A stretch of 59,260 nucleotides of DNA from Caldilineaceae bacterium bin34 (GCA_002238555.1 MPMO01000027.1:1-59260); one strand, 5' to 3'; shown: positions 45,121 to 55,844, counted from the first letter of the stretch. Program-made: numbers and translations. Notes: a model not told the origin generated them from the letters alone.

Positions 45121-47577
45121 ATGACCCTGAACATCCAGACCGCCACCGTACTGGGCGCCGGCACCATGGGAGCCGCCATCGCCGGCCTGCTAGCGGATGC
45201 CGGCATCCGAGTGCATCTGCTCGACCTGGCATCCGACCCGGACCCGAACATCAACATCGAAGGTGTCACCCCCGCGCAGGTCGGCCGCAGCCAACTGGCG
45301 TGGCAGGGCCTGGCCCGCATGGCGGGAGCACGGCCGCCCAATCTGGTACACAAGGAGGCGCGCTCCCTGATCCGGCCCGGGAACATGGACGAGGATTTGG
45401 AAACAGCCCTGGGCGAAAGCGACTGGGTGTTGGAAGCAGTCATCGAGGACATGGAGACCAAGCGGTCCCTGCTGCAGAGGCTGGCCGATCTCAATCCGAC
45501 CTGCAGGCTGATCACGACCAATACGTCGGGGCTGCCCATTCACATGCTGGCCGAAGGGCTGCCCGCGGACTTTGCGTCCCGTTTCATGGGCACCCACTTC
45601 TTCAACCCGCCCCGCTATCTGCCGCTGCTGGAACTGATTCCCCATGCCGGAACCGATCCTGCGCTGTTGGCGAACTTCGGGACCTTCAGCAGTGTCCGGC
45701 TGGGGCGCGAGACCGTGGTCTGCCGGGACACCCCGTACTTCATCGCCAACCGTCTGTTTGCCTTCATTCATCAGGTGACGATCAACACGGCCCTGGACAT
45801 GGGGCTGACGGTGACCGAAGTGGACGGTCTGACCGGCTCACTGCTGGGGCGTCCCAACGCGGCCACCTTCAGGCTTGCCGACATCGTGGGCCTGGACGTG
45901 ATGGGCCTGGTGTGCCGCAACCTGGATGACCTCACCCCGGACGATCCCTGCCGGACGGTCCGCTTCCACGAGGGATACCGATCCATGATGACCGCCTTGC
46001 TGGAAGCCGGCCATCTGGGCAGCAAAACCGGACAGGGCTTCTACCGCACGGAACACGACGCCAACGGCAAGCGCCGGTTCCTGTCGCTCGACCTGGCCGA
46101 AGCGGTCGAAGGCCGCCTGTCGTGGGTGCCGGCGCCCCGGTTCAGCGACGAAGCCATCGACACGCTGCACGGGATGCCGCTGGCGGAACGGTTCCCGGCC
46201 TTGCTGAAACTGGACAACCGCTTCGGCGAGTTCCTGTGGCAAGTCCACGGGCAAATATTTTCCTACCTTTCGCAGGTTGCCGGGGACATTGCGGCCGACT
46301 GCCATACGGTTGACCGGGTGATTCGCACCGGATTTGCCTGGCAGCTGGGTCCCTTTGAGCTGTGGCAAGCACTTGGTGCAACGTCGACGGACCGCATGCT
46401 GCAATCCGGCATGCACGTAGGAAAGTGGACGGCGGAAGCACCGTTCGGATGGGCACGACTCGGATCTTCCAAACCGAGTTATACCGGTACGGCCTTTCAC
46501 CGAAAAGCGAATGGCGAGCGCAGCAGCTGGAACTTCCGCGGGGGCATGAACCCCGTCCCGGCCGAGGTCAACTACCACGCCTATGCCGACGCCATGCGCA
46601 CGGGACAGGCAATTGCGGAAAACGCATCGGCCTGCCTGAGAACCGGCCAGGACGGAATCCTGTTCCTTGAAACCCGCTCGGTGCTCAACACCATCGACGA
46701 ACAGGTCCTGTCTGTGTGCCGGGAAGCGTGCGACCGGCTGCACGGGTCCGCGGCCGGCCTCATCATCGCCAACGACGACCACATCTTCTCCGCCGGCGCC
46801 AACCTGAAGTTGATTCTGGCCCTGCTCGAGGCCGCCGACTGGCAGGAACTGGAGCGACTGGCCAAACTGGGCCAGGACACGTTCCTGGCCCTGCGCCAGG
46901 CGCCCAAGCCGGTGTGGGCGGCCGTGCGGGGCATGGCGGCCGGCGGCGGGGTCGAACTGCTGCTGTCCCTGGACGGCGTGGTGGCCCATCCCGAAGCGTG
47001 CCTGGGCTTGACCGAGTCGGCGGTCGGTCTGGTGCCCGGATGGGGTGGATGCAAGGAACTGGTGCGCCGAAGCCTGGGACGGGAATTCCTGGACCGCGGC
47101 GGAGATGCCCACCTCGTGCTCAAGAACCTGCATGCCCAGGTAGCCATGGCCAAGGTCTCGGACAACGCCCGGGACGCCCAGGCCATGGACTATCTCCCGG
47201 AACAAACCCCGCTGGTGACCCGGCGCAGCCAACTGCTGCCGTGGGCCGTGCGCGAGTTGCAACGAAGTCTGGAGCTGGGTTATGCGCCGCCGGCGGTGCA
47301 CCAAAATACCTATGCGGCGGGACGCGACGGCCTGGCCAATCTGGAAATGGAGGTGTTCATGTACCGGGAAGCCGGGTACATCAGCGAACATGATGCCTTG
47401 ATTGCCACCAAGCTTGCCCATGTACTGTGCGGCGGCCGCCTGGCCAGTCCGGCGTGGATGGACGAGCAATGGTTCCTGGACCTCGAGCGGGAAGCCAACC
47501 TGTCCCTGGCGGGCGAGCCGTTGAGCCGCGATCGTATCGTCCACATGTTGACCCAGAAGAAGCCACTTCGGAACTGA
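45121..47577 (+). CDS. fadN: 3-hydroxyacyl-CoA dehydrogenase / enoyl-CoA hydratase (FadN-type)
   Basis: An 818-residue bifunctional beta-oxidation enzyme. The NAD-binding dehydrogenase is N-terminal (TVLGAGTMGAAIAGLLADAG, then NTSGLPIHMLAEGLP and MGTHFFNPPRYLPLLELIPH with the catalytic His). The enoyl-CoA hydratase/isomerase domain is C-terminal (NDDHIFSAGANLKLIL, AAGGGVELLLSLDGVVAHPE, LGLTESAVGLVPGWGGCKEL). This domain order is that of Bacillus FadN and opposite to FadB. It hydrates enoyl-CoA and oxidises the 3-hydroxyacyl-CoA. A thiolase gene follows after five bases, so the last steps of beta-oxidation are encoded together. Confidence 0.92.
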   Translation: MTLNIQTATVLGAGTMGAAIAGLLADAGIRVHLLDLASDPDPNINIEGVTPAQVGRSQLAWQGLARMAGARPPNLVHKEARSLIRPGNMDEDLETALGESDWVLEAVIEDMETKRSLLQRLADLNPTCRLITTNTSGLPIHMLAEGLPADFASRFMGTHFFNPPRYLPLLELIPHAGTDPALLANFGTFSSVRLGRETVVCRDTPYFIANRLFAFIHQVTINTALDMGLTVTEVDGLTGSLLGRPNAATFRLADIVGLDVMGLVCRNLDDLTPDDPCRTVRFHEGYRSMMTALLEAGHLGSKTGQGFYRTEHDANGKRRFLSLDLAEAVEGRLSWVPAPRFSDEAIDTLHGMPLAERFPALLKLDNRFGEFLWQVHGQIFSYLSQVAGDIAADCHTVDRVIRTGFAWQLGPFELWQALGATSTDRMLQSGMHVGKWTAEAPFGWARLGSSKPSYTGTAFHRKANGERSSWNFRGGMNPVPAEVNYHAYADAMRTGQAIAENASACLRTGQDGILFLETRSVLNTIDEQVLSVCREACDRLHGSAAGLIIANDDHIFSAGANLKLILALLEAADWQELERLAKLGQDTFLALRQAPKPVWAAVRGMAAGGGVELLLSLDGVVAHPEACLGLTESAVGLVPGWGGCKELVRRSLGREFLDRGGDAHLVLKNLHAQVAMAKVSDNARDAQAMDYLPEQTPLVTRRSQLLPWAVRELQRSLELGYAPPAVHQNTYAAGRDGLANLEMEVFMYREAGYISEHDALIATKLAHVLCGGRLASPAWMDEQWFLDLEREANLSLAGEPLSRDRIVHMLTQKKPLRN

Positions 47578-47582
47578 ATGCC

Positions 47583-48758
47583 ATGAACCAAGCCGTAATC
47601 GTGGGAGCTGCGCGTTCCGCCGTAGGCCGCGCCGTCAAGGGCAGCCTGAGCGCCGTGCGTCCCGAGGAAATGCTCGCCCAGGTCCTGCGCGCCACCGTGG
47701 AACGCTCGGGCGTTGACCCCGAACGCATTGAGGATGTCATTGTTGGCTGTGCCTTTCCCGAGGCGGAACAGGGCCTGAACGTCGCGCGCCTGGTAGCCCT
47801 CAAAGCCGGCCTGCCGGTCTCCGCCAGCGCCCAGACCGTCAACCGCCAGTGTGCCAGCGGCCTGCAAACCATCGCCATGGGCGCCTGGCAGATCATGACC
47901 GGCAGCGCCGACGTGGTGGTGGCCGGCGGGGTCGAGAGCATGTCCCGAGTCCCCATACCAGGGCAGGTGTTCAGGGCCGATCCGGACCTCATGGAACAAC
48001 GTCCCGGCGCCTATCTGAACATGGGCCTGACAGCCGAGAACCTAGCCCGGGAACACGACATATCCCGCGAGGACCAGGATGCCTTTGCCCTGCGCAGCCA
48101 CCAACGGGCCGGCGCGGCTCAGACAGGCGGTCGCTTTGATGACCAGATCGTGCCGTTGGAAGTTGACGGATTGGTCGGCAACGGCTCCCGCGCAGAAGCC
48201 CGTTCCCTGTCGTTCACCCGTGACGAGGGAATCCGCTCCGACACTTCGGCCGAGAAGCTGGCCGCCCTGCGACCCGTGTTCCACAGTCAGGGCACCGTCA
48301 CCGCCGGCAACAGCAGTCAAATGAGCGACGGCGCCGCGGCGGTGGTGTTGATGAACGAGGACCAGGCCCGCGCCGAAGGCCTGGTTCCACTGGCCAGATT
48401 CCGAAGCTACGCCACGGCCGGTGTGGATCCGGAAACCATGGGCATCGGGCCGGTCCTGGCCGTGCCCAAGGCACTGAAGCAGGCCGGACTCGAGTTGGAC
48501 GATGTGGACCTGGTGGAACTCAATGAAGCCTTTGCAGCCCAGGTCCTGGCCGTGATCCGCAGCCTCGAGCTGGACGAAGAACACACCAACGTCAATGGCG
48601 GGGCCATCGCCCTGGGCCATCCCTTGGGGGCGACAGGCTCCAAACTGACGGTGCAAATCCTGGCCGAACTGAAGGAACGCGACCTTGAAACCGGCATGGT
48701 CACCATGTGCATCGGCGGCGGCATGGGCGCCGCCGGGATCTTTGAGCGACTCAACTGA
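47583..48758 (+). CDS. fadA: Acetyl-CoA acyltransferase (thiolase)
   Basis: A 391-residue thiolase from ATG 47583 ([20 protein letters not shown]). The active-site Cys is in [15 protein letters not shown], the catalytic His in [17 protein letters not shown], and the second Cys in [13 protein letters not shown]. It cleaves 3-ketoacyl-CoA to acetyl-CoA and a shortened acyl-CoA, or runs in reverse. Its position directly after FadN-type dehydrogenase/hydratase points to degradation. The frame extends upstream into the fadN gene but the natural start is clear. No acyl-CoA dehydrogenase is present in this window. Confidence 0.92.
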   Translation: MNQAVIVGAARSAVGRAVKGSLSAVRPEEMLAQVLRATVERSGVDPERIEDVIVGCAFPEAEQGLNVARLVALKAGLPVSASAQTVNRQCASGLQTIAMGAWQIMTGSADVVVAGGVESMSRVPIPGQVFRADPDLMEQRPGAYLNMGLTAENLAREHDISREDQDAFALRSHQRAGAAQTGGRFDDQIVPLEVDGLVGNGSRAEARSLSFTRDEGIRSDTSAEKLAALRPVFHSQGTVTAGNSSQMSDGAAAVVLMNEDQARAEGLVPLARFRSYATAGVDPETMGIGPVLAVPKALKQAGLELDDVDLVELNEAFAAQVLAVIRSLELDEEHTNVNGGAIALGHPLGATGSKLTVQILAELKERDLETGMVTMCIGGGMGAAGIFERLN

Positions 48759-48791
48759 CAACCGTCGACTGCCACAATTGGAGCTTCCGGC

Positions 48792-49811
48792 ATGCGGAAT
48801 TTCTTTGTCAACGTCCATTACCAAAACCAGGTGCGCCTGGACTCGGAGGAAATCGACCTCGACGATTTGGCGCCCGACGAATTGCTCATCGAGACGGAGT
48901 GGACCTTCATCAGTTCCGGTACCGAACTGGCCAACTATACCGGTGTGGAGCCCCAGGTCTGGCAGGAAGACGGATGGTGCAAGTATCCGTGGCGTTCGGG
49001 ATATGCCAACGTGGGCACTGTTCGGGCCAAGGGTTCCGAGGCCGTCAGGGCGGACGTGGGGCAAAGAGTCTTCACCTATGCCAAACACGAGGCCTGGGCC
49101 AAGTTCAAGGAGGAGCGGCTGGTTTACCCGGTGCCGGACGGCCTGCCGGGCGACATTGCCGTCGCCTCCCGCATGGCGGGCGTGGCCGCAACCTCCATTC
49201 TGGTGCCCGAAATCAAGGGTTCGCCCACGGTCGTGGTATTCGGATTGGGCATCGTGGGCAATTTGGCGTCCCAGCTCTACGGAGCGATCGGCTGCCGGGT
49301 GATTGCCGTGGATCCGGTGGCGGAGCGCCGTGCCTTGGCCGCCAGGGTCGGTGTCGCGGAGCAGGTGGGGGGTTCGCCCGAGGAGGTACAGGACCGGATC
49401 CTGGAACTAACCGGTGGCACCGGAGCCGATATCGTGGTTGAGGCGGTCGGCCACAGTGCCGTGTGCATGCAGGCCCTGGATGCCACCCGCAGGCATGGAC
49501 AACTGGTGATTCTCGGCACACCGCGGGCTCCGGTCACCGGAAACCTGACGGACTTCTTTGGCAAGATGCACTACAGTTGCATCAAGGTGCTTGGAGCCCT
49601 TGAATGGCAGTATCCGTTTTATCCGGCCGTCAACGCCGATACGTCCCAGTACCAGAAGCAGAAGATGATCTTCGAGTGGCTGGAGGACGGGCGCATTCAG
49701 TTGGAACCCCTGATTTCGCACCGCATGCACCCGGAGGGAATCGAGGAGGCCTATCAGGGTCTCCTGAACCAAAAGGACACCTACACCGGGGTGGCCCTGG
49801 AGTGGAAGTAG
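48792..49811 (+). CDS. MDR-family zinc-type alcohol dehydrogenase-like protein
   Basis: A 339-residue medium-chain dehydrogenase. The N-terminal GroES-like half has [20 protein letters not shown] and [20 protein letters not shown]. The NAD(P)-binding half has [20 protein letters not shown] and [20 protein letters not shown]. Structural Zn cysteines of the classical ADH type are absent, as in several sugar-alcohol or hydroxyacid-type MDR members. It lies 34 bases behind the thiolase, so it probably acts on an intermediate of the same catabolic route. The substrate is not readable. Confidence 0.85.
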   Translation: MRNFFVNVHYQNQVRLDSEEIDLDDLAPDELLIETEWTFISSGTELANYTGVEPQVWQEDGWCKYPWRSGYANVGTVRAKGSEAVRADVGQRVFTYAKHEAWAKFKEERLVYPVPDGLPGDIAVASRMAGVAATSILVPEIKGSPTVVVFGLGIVGNLASQLYGAIGCRVIAVDPVAERRALAARVGVAEQVGGSPEEVQDRILELTGGTGADIVVEAVGHSAVCMQALDATRRHGQLVILGTPRAPVTGNLTDFFGKMHYSCIKVLGALEWQYPFYPAVNADTSQYQKQKMIFEWLEDGRIQLEPLISHRMHPEGIEEAYQGLLNQKDTYTGVALEWK

Positions 49812-50048
49812 CACCCATCTGTACCCGCGCGGAATGAAGTACGCAGTTAATCGGAAAGGATTTGCCCGGCCATGGGCCACCGTAAGGGCCTCACGCCGCC
49901 CGCTACATTCGCCAATGGCGGAGAACGGATGTTTTAGAATTCGCCGGCAACACCCATTGGGATGCATCGGTCATGACCAGCCGCCGGGACATCCCCGGAG
50001 GTTGTCACCGGCATGTGTCCACACGGCTCGATTTGGGTAGGTGCAATC
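49812..50048. other. Intergenic region before the restriction-modification pair
   Basis: 237 bases with no gene recognised. It should contain the promoter of the methylase; no clear motif or C-box was found. Confidence 0.35.
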
Positions 50049-51443
50049 ATGACTGCTACGCAGAGTATGAATGGCAACCAGGCAAGGAACGAACTAGCCA
50101 GCCGATTCGAGTCGCGCCTCTCGACCAATCCCTTACTCAGTCGTCAGATGGTCTCGTTTCAGGGCAACAAGCAAACCCCGGGCTTCCGTTGGATGAAGTA
50201 CAAGGAGGGGTTCTCCAGCGACTTGGTGGCGGCACTCATCGACGAATACAACCCCGAAGCCGTCCTTGATCCCTTTGCCGGTGCCGGTACCGCGCCGGTG
50301 GTGGCGGCCGGGAAAGGCAAGGCTGCCACTGGAATCGAAATCATGCCGGTTGGCGTGTTGGCCGGCGCCGCGATTGCCCACGCCGCCAACGGCGCATCAG
50401 CTGCCGAACTGCGTACCGCCGGCCAAGCCATGCTCGACCGCGTGATCTCGGAAGCCCCTGCCGCAAGCCGATTTGCCTTCCCCCACGTGCGCATCACCGA
50501 ACGTGCGTTTCCTGCACAAAACGAAACCGAGATTGCCAAGGCCAGGGAGTACCTTGCATCGGTTAACGAGGACTCAATCAAATCCATGTTGGACCTGGCC
50601 TGCATGTCGGTCCTGGAAGATGCAAGCTACACACGCAAGGACGGCCAGTTTCTGCGTTGGGATTACCGTTCCGGTCGTTCGTTGAAATCCAAGGCAGACT
50701 TGGGGCCCATTGCTGTTTTCCATGAAGCACTGCAAGCCAAACTCGACGAGATGTGCAGCGACACGGAGCTCTTGAAGTCGCGGTTTGGCAATGGATGCCG
50801 CCCAACCCTCCGGACCGGATCCTGCCTCGATCTGCTCAAGGACATGCCTTCGGAGACATTCGACCTGGTGGTGACTTCGCCACCCTATGCCAACCGGTAC
50901 GACTACACCAGGACCTATGCGTTGGAGCTGGCCTGGCTGGGGTTTGACCGGAAGGCGTTCTCCGACTTGAGACAAAGCATGTTGACCGCGACGGTGGAGA
51001 ACAAATCAAAGCGGCAACGGCTCTCGACCCTGTACGAGGGAACGTCCGAATCCCTGCACAAGGCCATGCACATGTGCGAACAGGAACAAGCCCTGACCGA
51101 AGTGCTGGTCCAACTCGAACACCGCGCCCACGAACTAAGCAACAAGAACGTGATCCGCCTGATCGAAGGGTACTTCCTGGAAATGGCCCTAGTGGTGGCC
51201 GAACTGGGCCGTATCGTCCGGCCGTCCGGGGTGGTGGTTATGGTCAACGACAACGTGCAGTACCACGGCGAGGAAGTACCCGTGGACTTCATCCTTGGAG
51301 ACTTTGCGGAACAGTCGGGGTTCGACTGTACCGACATTTGGGTGCTGCCCACAGGCAAGGGCAACTCAAGCCAGCAAATGGCCAGGTTTGGACGTCGGGA
51401 ACTTCGCAAATGCGTGTACAAGTGGGTACGCCGCGATGGCTAG
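50049..51443 (+). CDS. Type II DNA methyltransferase (TSPPY type)
   Basis: A 464-residue S-adenosylmethionine-dependent methylase from ATG 50049. Motif I is VLDPFAGAGTAPVVAAGKGK (SAM binding) and motif IV is LVVTSPPYANRYDYTRTY; the TSPPY form is typical of N4-cytosine and some N6-adenine methylases. A later conserved RPSGVVVMVNDNVQYHG matches the family's C-terminal strand. The order motif I then IV is the beta-like circular layout. The endonuclease gene begins inside its last codons (ATG 51436, stop 51441-51443), so translation is coupled. The host protection role follows from this pairing. Confidence 0.88.
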   Translation: MTATQSMNGNQARNELASRFESRLSTNPLLSRQMVSFQGNKQTPGFRWMKYKEGFSSDLVAALIDEYNPEAVLDPFAGAGTAPVVAAGKGKAATGIEIMPVGVLAGAAIAHAANGASAAELRTAGQAMLDRVISEAPAASRFAFPHVRITERAFPAQNETEIAKAREYLASVNEDSIKSMLDLACMSVLEDASYTRKDGQFLRWDYRSGRSLKSKADLGPIAVFHEALQAKLDEMCSDTELLKSRFGNGCRPTLRTGSCLDLLKDMPSETFDLVVTSPPYANRYDYTRTYALELAWLGFDRKAFSDLRQSMLTATVENKSKRQRLSTLYEGTSESLHKAMHMCEQEQALTEVLVQLEHRAHELSNKNVIRLIEGYFLEMALVVAELGRIVRPSGVVVMVNDNVQYHGEEVPVDFILGDFAEQSGFDCTDIWVLPTGKGNSSQQMARFGRRELRKCVYKWVRRDG

Positions 51444-52356
51444 GTTGGCAAACGCCGTAGCGAGGTCCGGTCTGTTTGCCGAACGCCTCCGCCAGCGAAC
51501 GGATGTGACGTTGCGCAGGTCAATTGAGGAATTCACAGAAGGGCACCGTTTGGACTTCACACCCTTGTCCAATCTGATGATCAGCTTTAAGGCGTGGGAT
51601 TATGTAAACAAAATTGAAGCAGCGCCGGCTCTTGTCTTTGCTCATCCTGAACTCCTTCGACAACTGCCGGAAACGTCGCAGTACTACCGTGGTTTGGCCC
51701 TGCTGTCGCAAAAACAGGTTGGCCAGATGGCTGTTTCAGTGGCCAGCTGGGAGAACCGAACCCGCAAGCGGCCAATCACAATTGAGACCTGCCAACGTGT
51801 GGCGCGCCTCTACAACGCAGTGATTTCCTCGATCGTGGAGAACTCCAGCGGCTGGACGTTGGAGAACGGCTACAGGAACATCATCGCCACGATGGGGATC
51901 AGCCTCGACGGCATGTACCGGAACAGGATCGGCCGGATAGCGGAGGAGTTGATCAAGGCCCGTATTGCAAACTGGCTTGACCGGAGAGATCTGATCATCA
52001 GCGAGGATGGCACCACCTTCCTACTCCCCAACGGCATCAACATGATATTTGGATCTGAGCCGGACATCAGATTTGAAAGAGGCAGTCGCTTGCTGGCAAC
52101 CATTGAAATCAAAGGCGGAACCGATCCGGCAGGAGCTTTGGAACGTCTCGGTGCGATGAAGAAAAGCTTTGAAGAGACACCTCCTGGATGTGTCAACTTT
52201 CTGATCGCAGGCGTCGTAACGGATGAAATGCAGTTCCGACTGGAACAGATCGGGGTAGTCAAGACCTATCTACTTCACAAATTGCAGGAAGGCGGCCAAA
52301 CCTGGAACGACTTCACCAACGAACTCTTCCACTATGTCCTTCGCATTGTTGACTGA
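51436..52356 (+). CDS. XcyI-like type II restriction endonuclease
   Basis: A 306-residue protein whose start overlaps the methylase stop by eight bases. The sequence ESSxxWTLENGYRNIIATMG-like region and SLDGMYRNRIGRIAEELIKA resemble XcyI-type endonucleases as I remember them. A PD-(D/E)XK core is visible as SEPDIRFERGSRLLATIEIK, then GGTDPAGALERLGAMKKSFE. XcyI cleaves CCCGGG, but the target here is only a guess until tested. The paired TSPPY methylase is of the same class as the m4C methylases that protect such sites, which supports the assignment. Confidence 0.68.
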   Translation: MARLANAVARSGLFAERLRQRTDVTLRRSIEEFTEGHRLDFTPLSNLMISFKAWDYVNKIEAAPALVFAHPELLRQLPETSQYYRGLALLSQKQVGQMAVSVASWENRTRKRPITIETCQRVARLYNAVISSIVENSSGWTLENGYRNIIATMGISLDGMYRNRIGRIAEELIKARIANWLDRRDLIISEDGTTFLLPNGINMIFGSEPDIRFERGSRLLATIEIKGGTDPAGALERLGAMKKSFEETPPGCVNFLIAGVVTDEMQFRLEQIGVVKTYLLHKLQEGGQTWNDFTNELFHYVLRIVD

Positions 52357-52511
52357 ATCTTCCTCACCACCTTGGCGCCATCAGAACCACAACTGAAGTA
52401 GCTCCGTTTCGCCATTTGAAGGTCTGCAGTGACTCGGTAGGCCATTGTCATCGCCGGAGCAGCAAATTGGTTGTTCCTGACAGATGCCTTGGTCGTCGCT
52501 GATCCGGATTG

Positions 52512-55500
52512 TCACACGGCAGCCGCTTTGGGTTCCCGCAGCGTGAAATCGGACTGCCCATGGATCGGGTCGACGAGAATCGCTTCCTCCCAAGCCCGCA
52601 CGGGATCGGAGACATCCTGCCACGGAACCGGTTCCAGGTCGTCCCCGTGCCGTTCCAGCCAGTCGGCCCACAATGCCGGATCCTTGCCGAAGTCCTCACC
52701 GGTGATGCGTACGAGCTCCGTCAGGGCGTGCTCCGTGTGGATGGCGCGCGCATCCTGCAGATAGTCAATCAGCCGGACATAGCCCTGTGGACTGCCGCAG
52801 CGGGCGAGACACCGGGCCACCAGTACCTCCAGATAGGCCAACCGCTCCTCCACATAATCTGCTCCGAGGGCGTTCGGATCCGCGACGAGTTGATCCCTGA
52901 GCGCCGGATGGGCGGCCAACTCCTCCAACAGGGGAACACAAGCCGGATCACCGAGCCGTTCAACCCCGTAACAGACGGCCGGCACGTAGTAGTACATCGA
53001 CCGATCCTTGTCCATGAAGTCCGCGGGGCTCTCATGCCCGAGGAGCTCAACCACCCGCCGCCACACGGGAATGGCGCGCGGGTCCCGCGCGTGCCCCAGG
53101 CTGTAGACGAGGAACGCCGCGCTGGATGCTGCATTCTGGTCCGGCGGAATGCCTTTGTAGATGATGGCATCCTCCTGGACTGGGAGGCGGTCCTGTGCCA
53201 ATTCGACCAAGCAAGCCTCAACCAGCGTCTCCATGCCCCGATCCGATCCAAGGATGGCCAGCACTTGCGCCAACAGCACTTTGGCCGCACCTTTCGCACC
53301 CGCGTACCGCTCGGCAAGGAACGGCACCACTTCCGGTCCCATGCACATCAGGTCCGCAATGTCGATGCGTCCCGGGTATCGCCGATTGTTTCGCTGGTCG
53401 GAATAGGTGTGCAGGGGCACATCCGGGTCGAAGCGCGCCCATTTGGCTGTGCATTCCTCTTCCGAGAAGCGGAGTGGTTCCAGCTCGCGGGTCAGGATGC
53501 GTTCGGGCAGGACATCGGCATCCACCAGCCGCTCCTGCAGGAGACGCACCGGCAGTTGCCGCGGAGTTTCGCCCCTCTGTATGCAAAGGGCGGCGGCCAG
53601 GGCGGCAACGCCGCCCAAGTTCTCCATATCAGGCTGCATGCGCGGGGCGGCCAAGGCATCGTGCGTCGCCGAAAAGGCCTTGCCCGAGACGATGATGTTC
53701 TCCAAGCCGACGGGCAGTAGCGCACTCCAGGGAATCTCAATCTCCAGATGGGGGGACTGTAGGCCCATCAGGATCCAATCGGATGTGCTCTGCCCCTTGA
53801 TGTCGTTGTTGCTGAACATCACCGCCACCACGTCCTCAAAGGCCCGTCGCACAAGCTGATCGGTGAGCGTCAGCGTAATGTCGGCCTGGATGTGACGGCT
53901 CTCGCGGGGGGCCATATAGATGCCGTGGTCCACGTCCCCGGCATTCGCACTGCGTCGTTCGGCCATGATCCCGCGCGTGTAGTCCTCGACGTTGGTGATA
54001 TCGACCGAACGGGTCTTGACGTTGCGCGGACGCCCCGGCCTGATCACCTGAGCCATGTAGGAGTACATCATTGAGTGGTCGCGTCCGGCGCCCAGCACGT
54101 AGGGCGCCCCGGCGAACGCGGCCACATCGCCGTCGCCCGTGCAGTCAAGCGTGATCCGGCCCAAGGTGCACAGGGGGCCGTAGCGGGTCGCGACAGCCGC
54201 ACCGCGAACATGGTTGCCTTCGACCACGGTACCGATGAACATGGCATTCAGCAACGGCACGACCCCGGCCGCCATCACCCCTTCGTGCAGGGCATGGATT
54301 TTGCACTCGATGTTCCACTGGGGGATGTCGCCGCGTTGCGTGGGATGTCCCGTGCGGACGTGCATGTCGTCGACCATCCCCGTCACCTGACCGGAGAAGC
54401 CGCCGCGGTGGCCGAACCAGTAGGCATGAATGCCGCCATAGGTGCCCGTCCCGCCCAAGCCCGGGTTCATGTCCACCAGGACGGTTTGCAGGCCGGATGT
54501 CCCCGACGCGACAGAGGCGATGCCTCCCGATGTGCCACCGCCAACAATCACCGAATCCACCGCGTCCAGTTGCGGGAGGGGGGCTGCCGGGACACGGACG
54601 GTTGCGTACTCCACCCCGCGCTGGGGAACCTGTTGTTCCTTCACGGCCATCCCGGTTCCGGCGATGGAGGTTCGCGTCGAACCTGCGGGTTCCGGGATGG
54701 AGTTCCGCTCGGCAACCAAACCTGCAACTGCAACACCAATCCGGCTCGCCGCGACCGGGTGCCGCAGAGCACGGGCGACATCATCGGGCAGGCGGGCCGC
54801 ATCGTTGAGGCATACCACGCCCGGAACCCTGGTGAGGAAGCAGGCAGCATCCAGTGTTGCCGCTTCCGAAACCGAAGTTGCGGGAATCCGGACTTCCGCC
54901 TCCGTTGCCGAAGCCTGCCGGACTGCCAGGCAGGTTGTGAACGCCCCCTCGACTTCATGGCTGGATCCGGCCCACACCGCGTCTGCGAACGCCGGATGAC
55001 CGGATTTGAGCGATTCGACCAGGGACATCCCCACGCGCCGCGCCGCCAGGTCCCGCGCCGTCGCGCTCACCGCATCACTCGCCCCAACCGCATGGACCAA
55101 GGCGTATTCAATGTTGACGTGGCCGTCCCCACCGTTGCCCGGGAACGCCTGCAATTCCAGAGTGCCCGTCCCGGGCACATGCCACTCGAACACGGGTCCC
55201 TCAAGCCCCTCAACCCCGGTGAATTCGATGCGGCGCACTACACGTGATGGTCCCGATGCGGGTTCGAACTCCGCGCCATGCAGACGCGCCACCAACGCCG
55301 TTTCGCTGGTGTCAATCACACATCCGCATCGAATTGCCTGCCGACCAGACTTGTTGCCAACCACAATTCCGGCAACGGCACCGTCCGCGCCTTGGAGCAC
55401 GCCGACGGGCAGCGAGGCGTACCATAATCGGACTCCGGCCGTCCGGAGACAGTCTTCCAAGGCCAGCTTAAATCGATCCTGATGCAGTGGCCAGACCCTG

Positions 55501-55766
55501 TCCCGTGCATCTTCCCTGCTTGCTGCAAAAGCCGTTGCCAACGGTTCCGGCAACGCACCACTCGCCAATTCGGCGCAGTCAATCCAAGTGCGGCCCTTGG
55601 CCGTCATCTCACGGGCCGGATACGTCCGCGGTTCCACGATCGCGACCGACAAGCCGCGGTTCGCCAACTGCACTGCAGCGGCCATGCCGGCCAGACTGCA
55701 GTCGACCACCAAGACATCACAGGAGTCCAGGACGGGAAGATCGCGCTCGGAAAAGCAAATGGTCAT
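52512..55766 (-). CDS. Double FAD-dependent oxidoreductase with repeat-rich C-terminus
   Basis: A 1084-residue protein. The first FAD module (residues 1-400) starts DVLVVDCSLAGMAAAVQLAN, where the usual GxGxxG is degraded to DCSLAG. The second (about 410-740) has the canonical SVIVGGGTSGGIASVASGTS, then NPGLGGTGTYGGIHAYWFGH and TLDCTGDGDVAAFAGAPYVL, the FAD_oxidored (PF12831) pattern. The last 300 residues contain repeated leucine- and alanine-rich helical pairs with DPxAIPV-type starts, probably HEAT-like repeats. No signal peptide is apparent. Likely partners are sugar- or sulfonate-degrading enzymes, but no neighbour supports this. It is convergent with the restriction endonuclease gene. 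Confidence 0.75.
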   Translation of the reverse strand: MTICFSERDLPVLDSCDVLVVDCSLAGMAAAVQLANRGLSVAIVEPRTYPAREMTAKGRTWIDCAELASGALPEPLATAFAASREDARDRVWPLHQDRFKLALEDCLRTAGVRLWYASLPVGVLQGADGAVAGIVVGNKSGRQAIRCGCVIDTSETALVARLHGAEFEPASGPSRVVRRIEFTGVEGLEGPVFEWHVPGTGTLELQAFPGNGGDGHVNIEYALVHAVGASDAVSATARDLAARRVGMSLVESLKSGHPAFADAVWAGSSHEVEGAFTTCLAVRQASATEAEVRIPATSVSEAATLDAACFLTRVPGVVCLNDAARLPDDVARALRHPVAASRIGVAVAGLVAERNSIPEPAGSTRTSIAGTGMAVKEQQVPQRGVEYATVRVPAAPLPQLDAVDSVIVGGGTSGGIASVASGTSGLQTVLVDMNPGLGGTGTYGGIHAYWFGHRGGFSGQVTGMVDDMHVRTGHPTQRGDIPQWNIECKIHALHEGVMAAGVVPLLNAMFIGTVVEGNHVRGAAVATRYGPLCTLGRITLDCTGDGDVAAFAGAPYVLGAGRDHSMMYSYMAQVIRPGRPRNVKTRSVDITNVEDYTRGIMAERRSANAGDVDHGIYMAPRESRHIQADITLTLTDQLVRRAFEDVVAVMFSNNDIKGQSTSDWILMGLQSPHLEIEIPWSALLPVGLENIIVSGKAFSATHDALAAPRMQPDMENLGGVAALAAALCIQRGETPRQLPVRLLQERLVDADVLPERILTRELEPLRFSEEECTAKWARFDPDVPLHTYSDQRNNRRYPGRIDIADLMCMGPEVVPFLAERYAGAKGAAKVLLAQVLAILGSDRGMETLVEACLVELAQDRLPVQEDAIIYKGIPPDQNAASSAAFLVYSLGHARDPRAIPVWRRVVELLGHESPADFMDKDRSMYYYVPAVCYGVERLGDPACVPLLEELAAHPALRDQLVADPNALGADYVEERLAYLEVLVARCLARCGSPQGYVRLIDYLQDARAIHTEHALTELVRITGEDFGKDPALWADWLERHGDDLEPVPWQDVSDPVRAWEEAILVDPIHGQSDFTLREPKAAAV

Positions 55767-55844
55767 AGGGAATTGGAAAAAGGGTTTTGCGGGGAGCGGG
55801 CAATTATAAAGTCGTGAATTCGGTCTGCCGAGAGACCGGTACAG

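Noticed and set aside
45838..47544. 568-codon minus-strand frame inside fadN
   Set aside because: Antisense to a gene with complete catalytic motifs; no recognisable domain.
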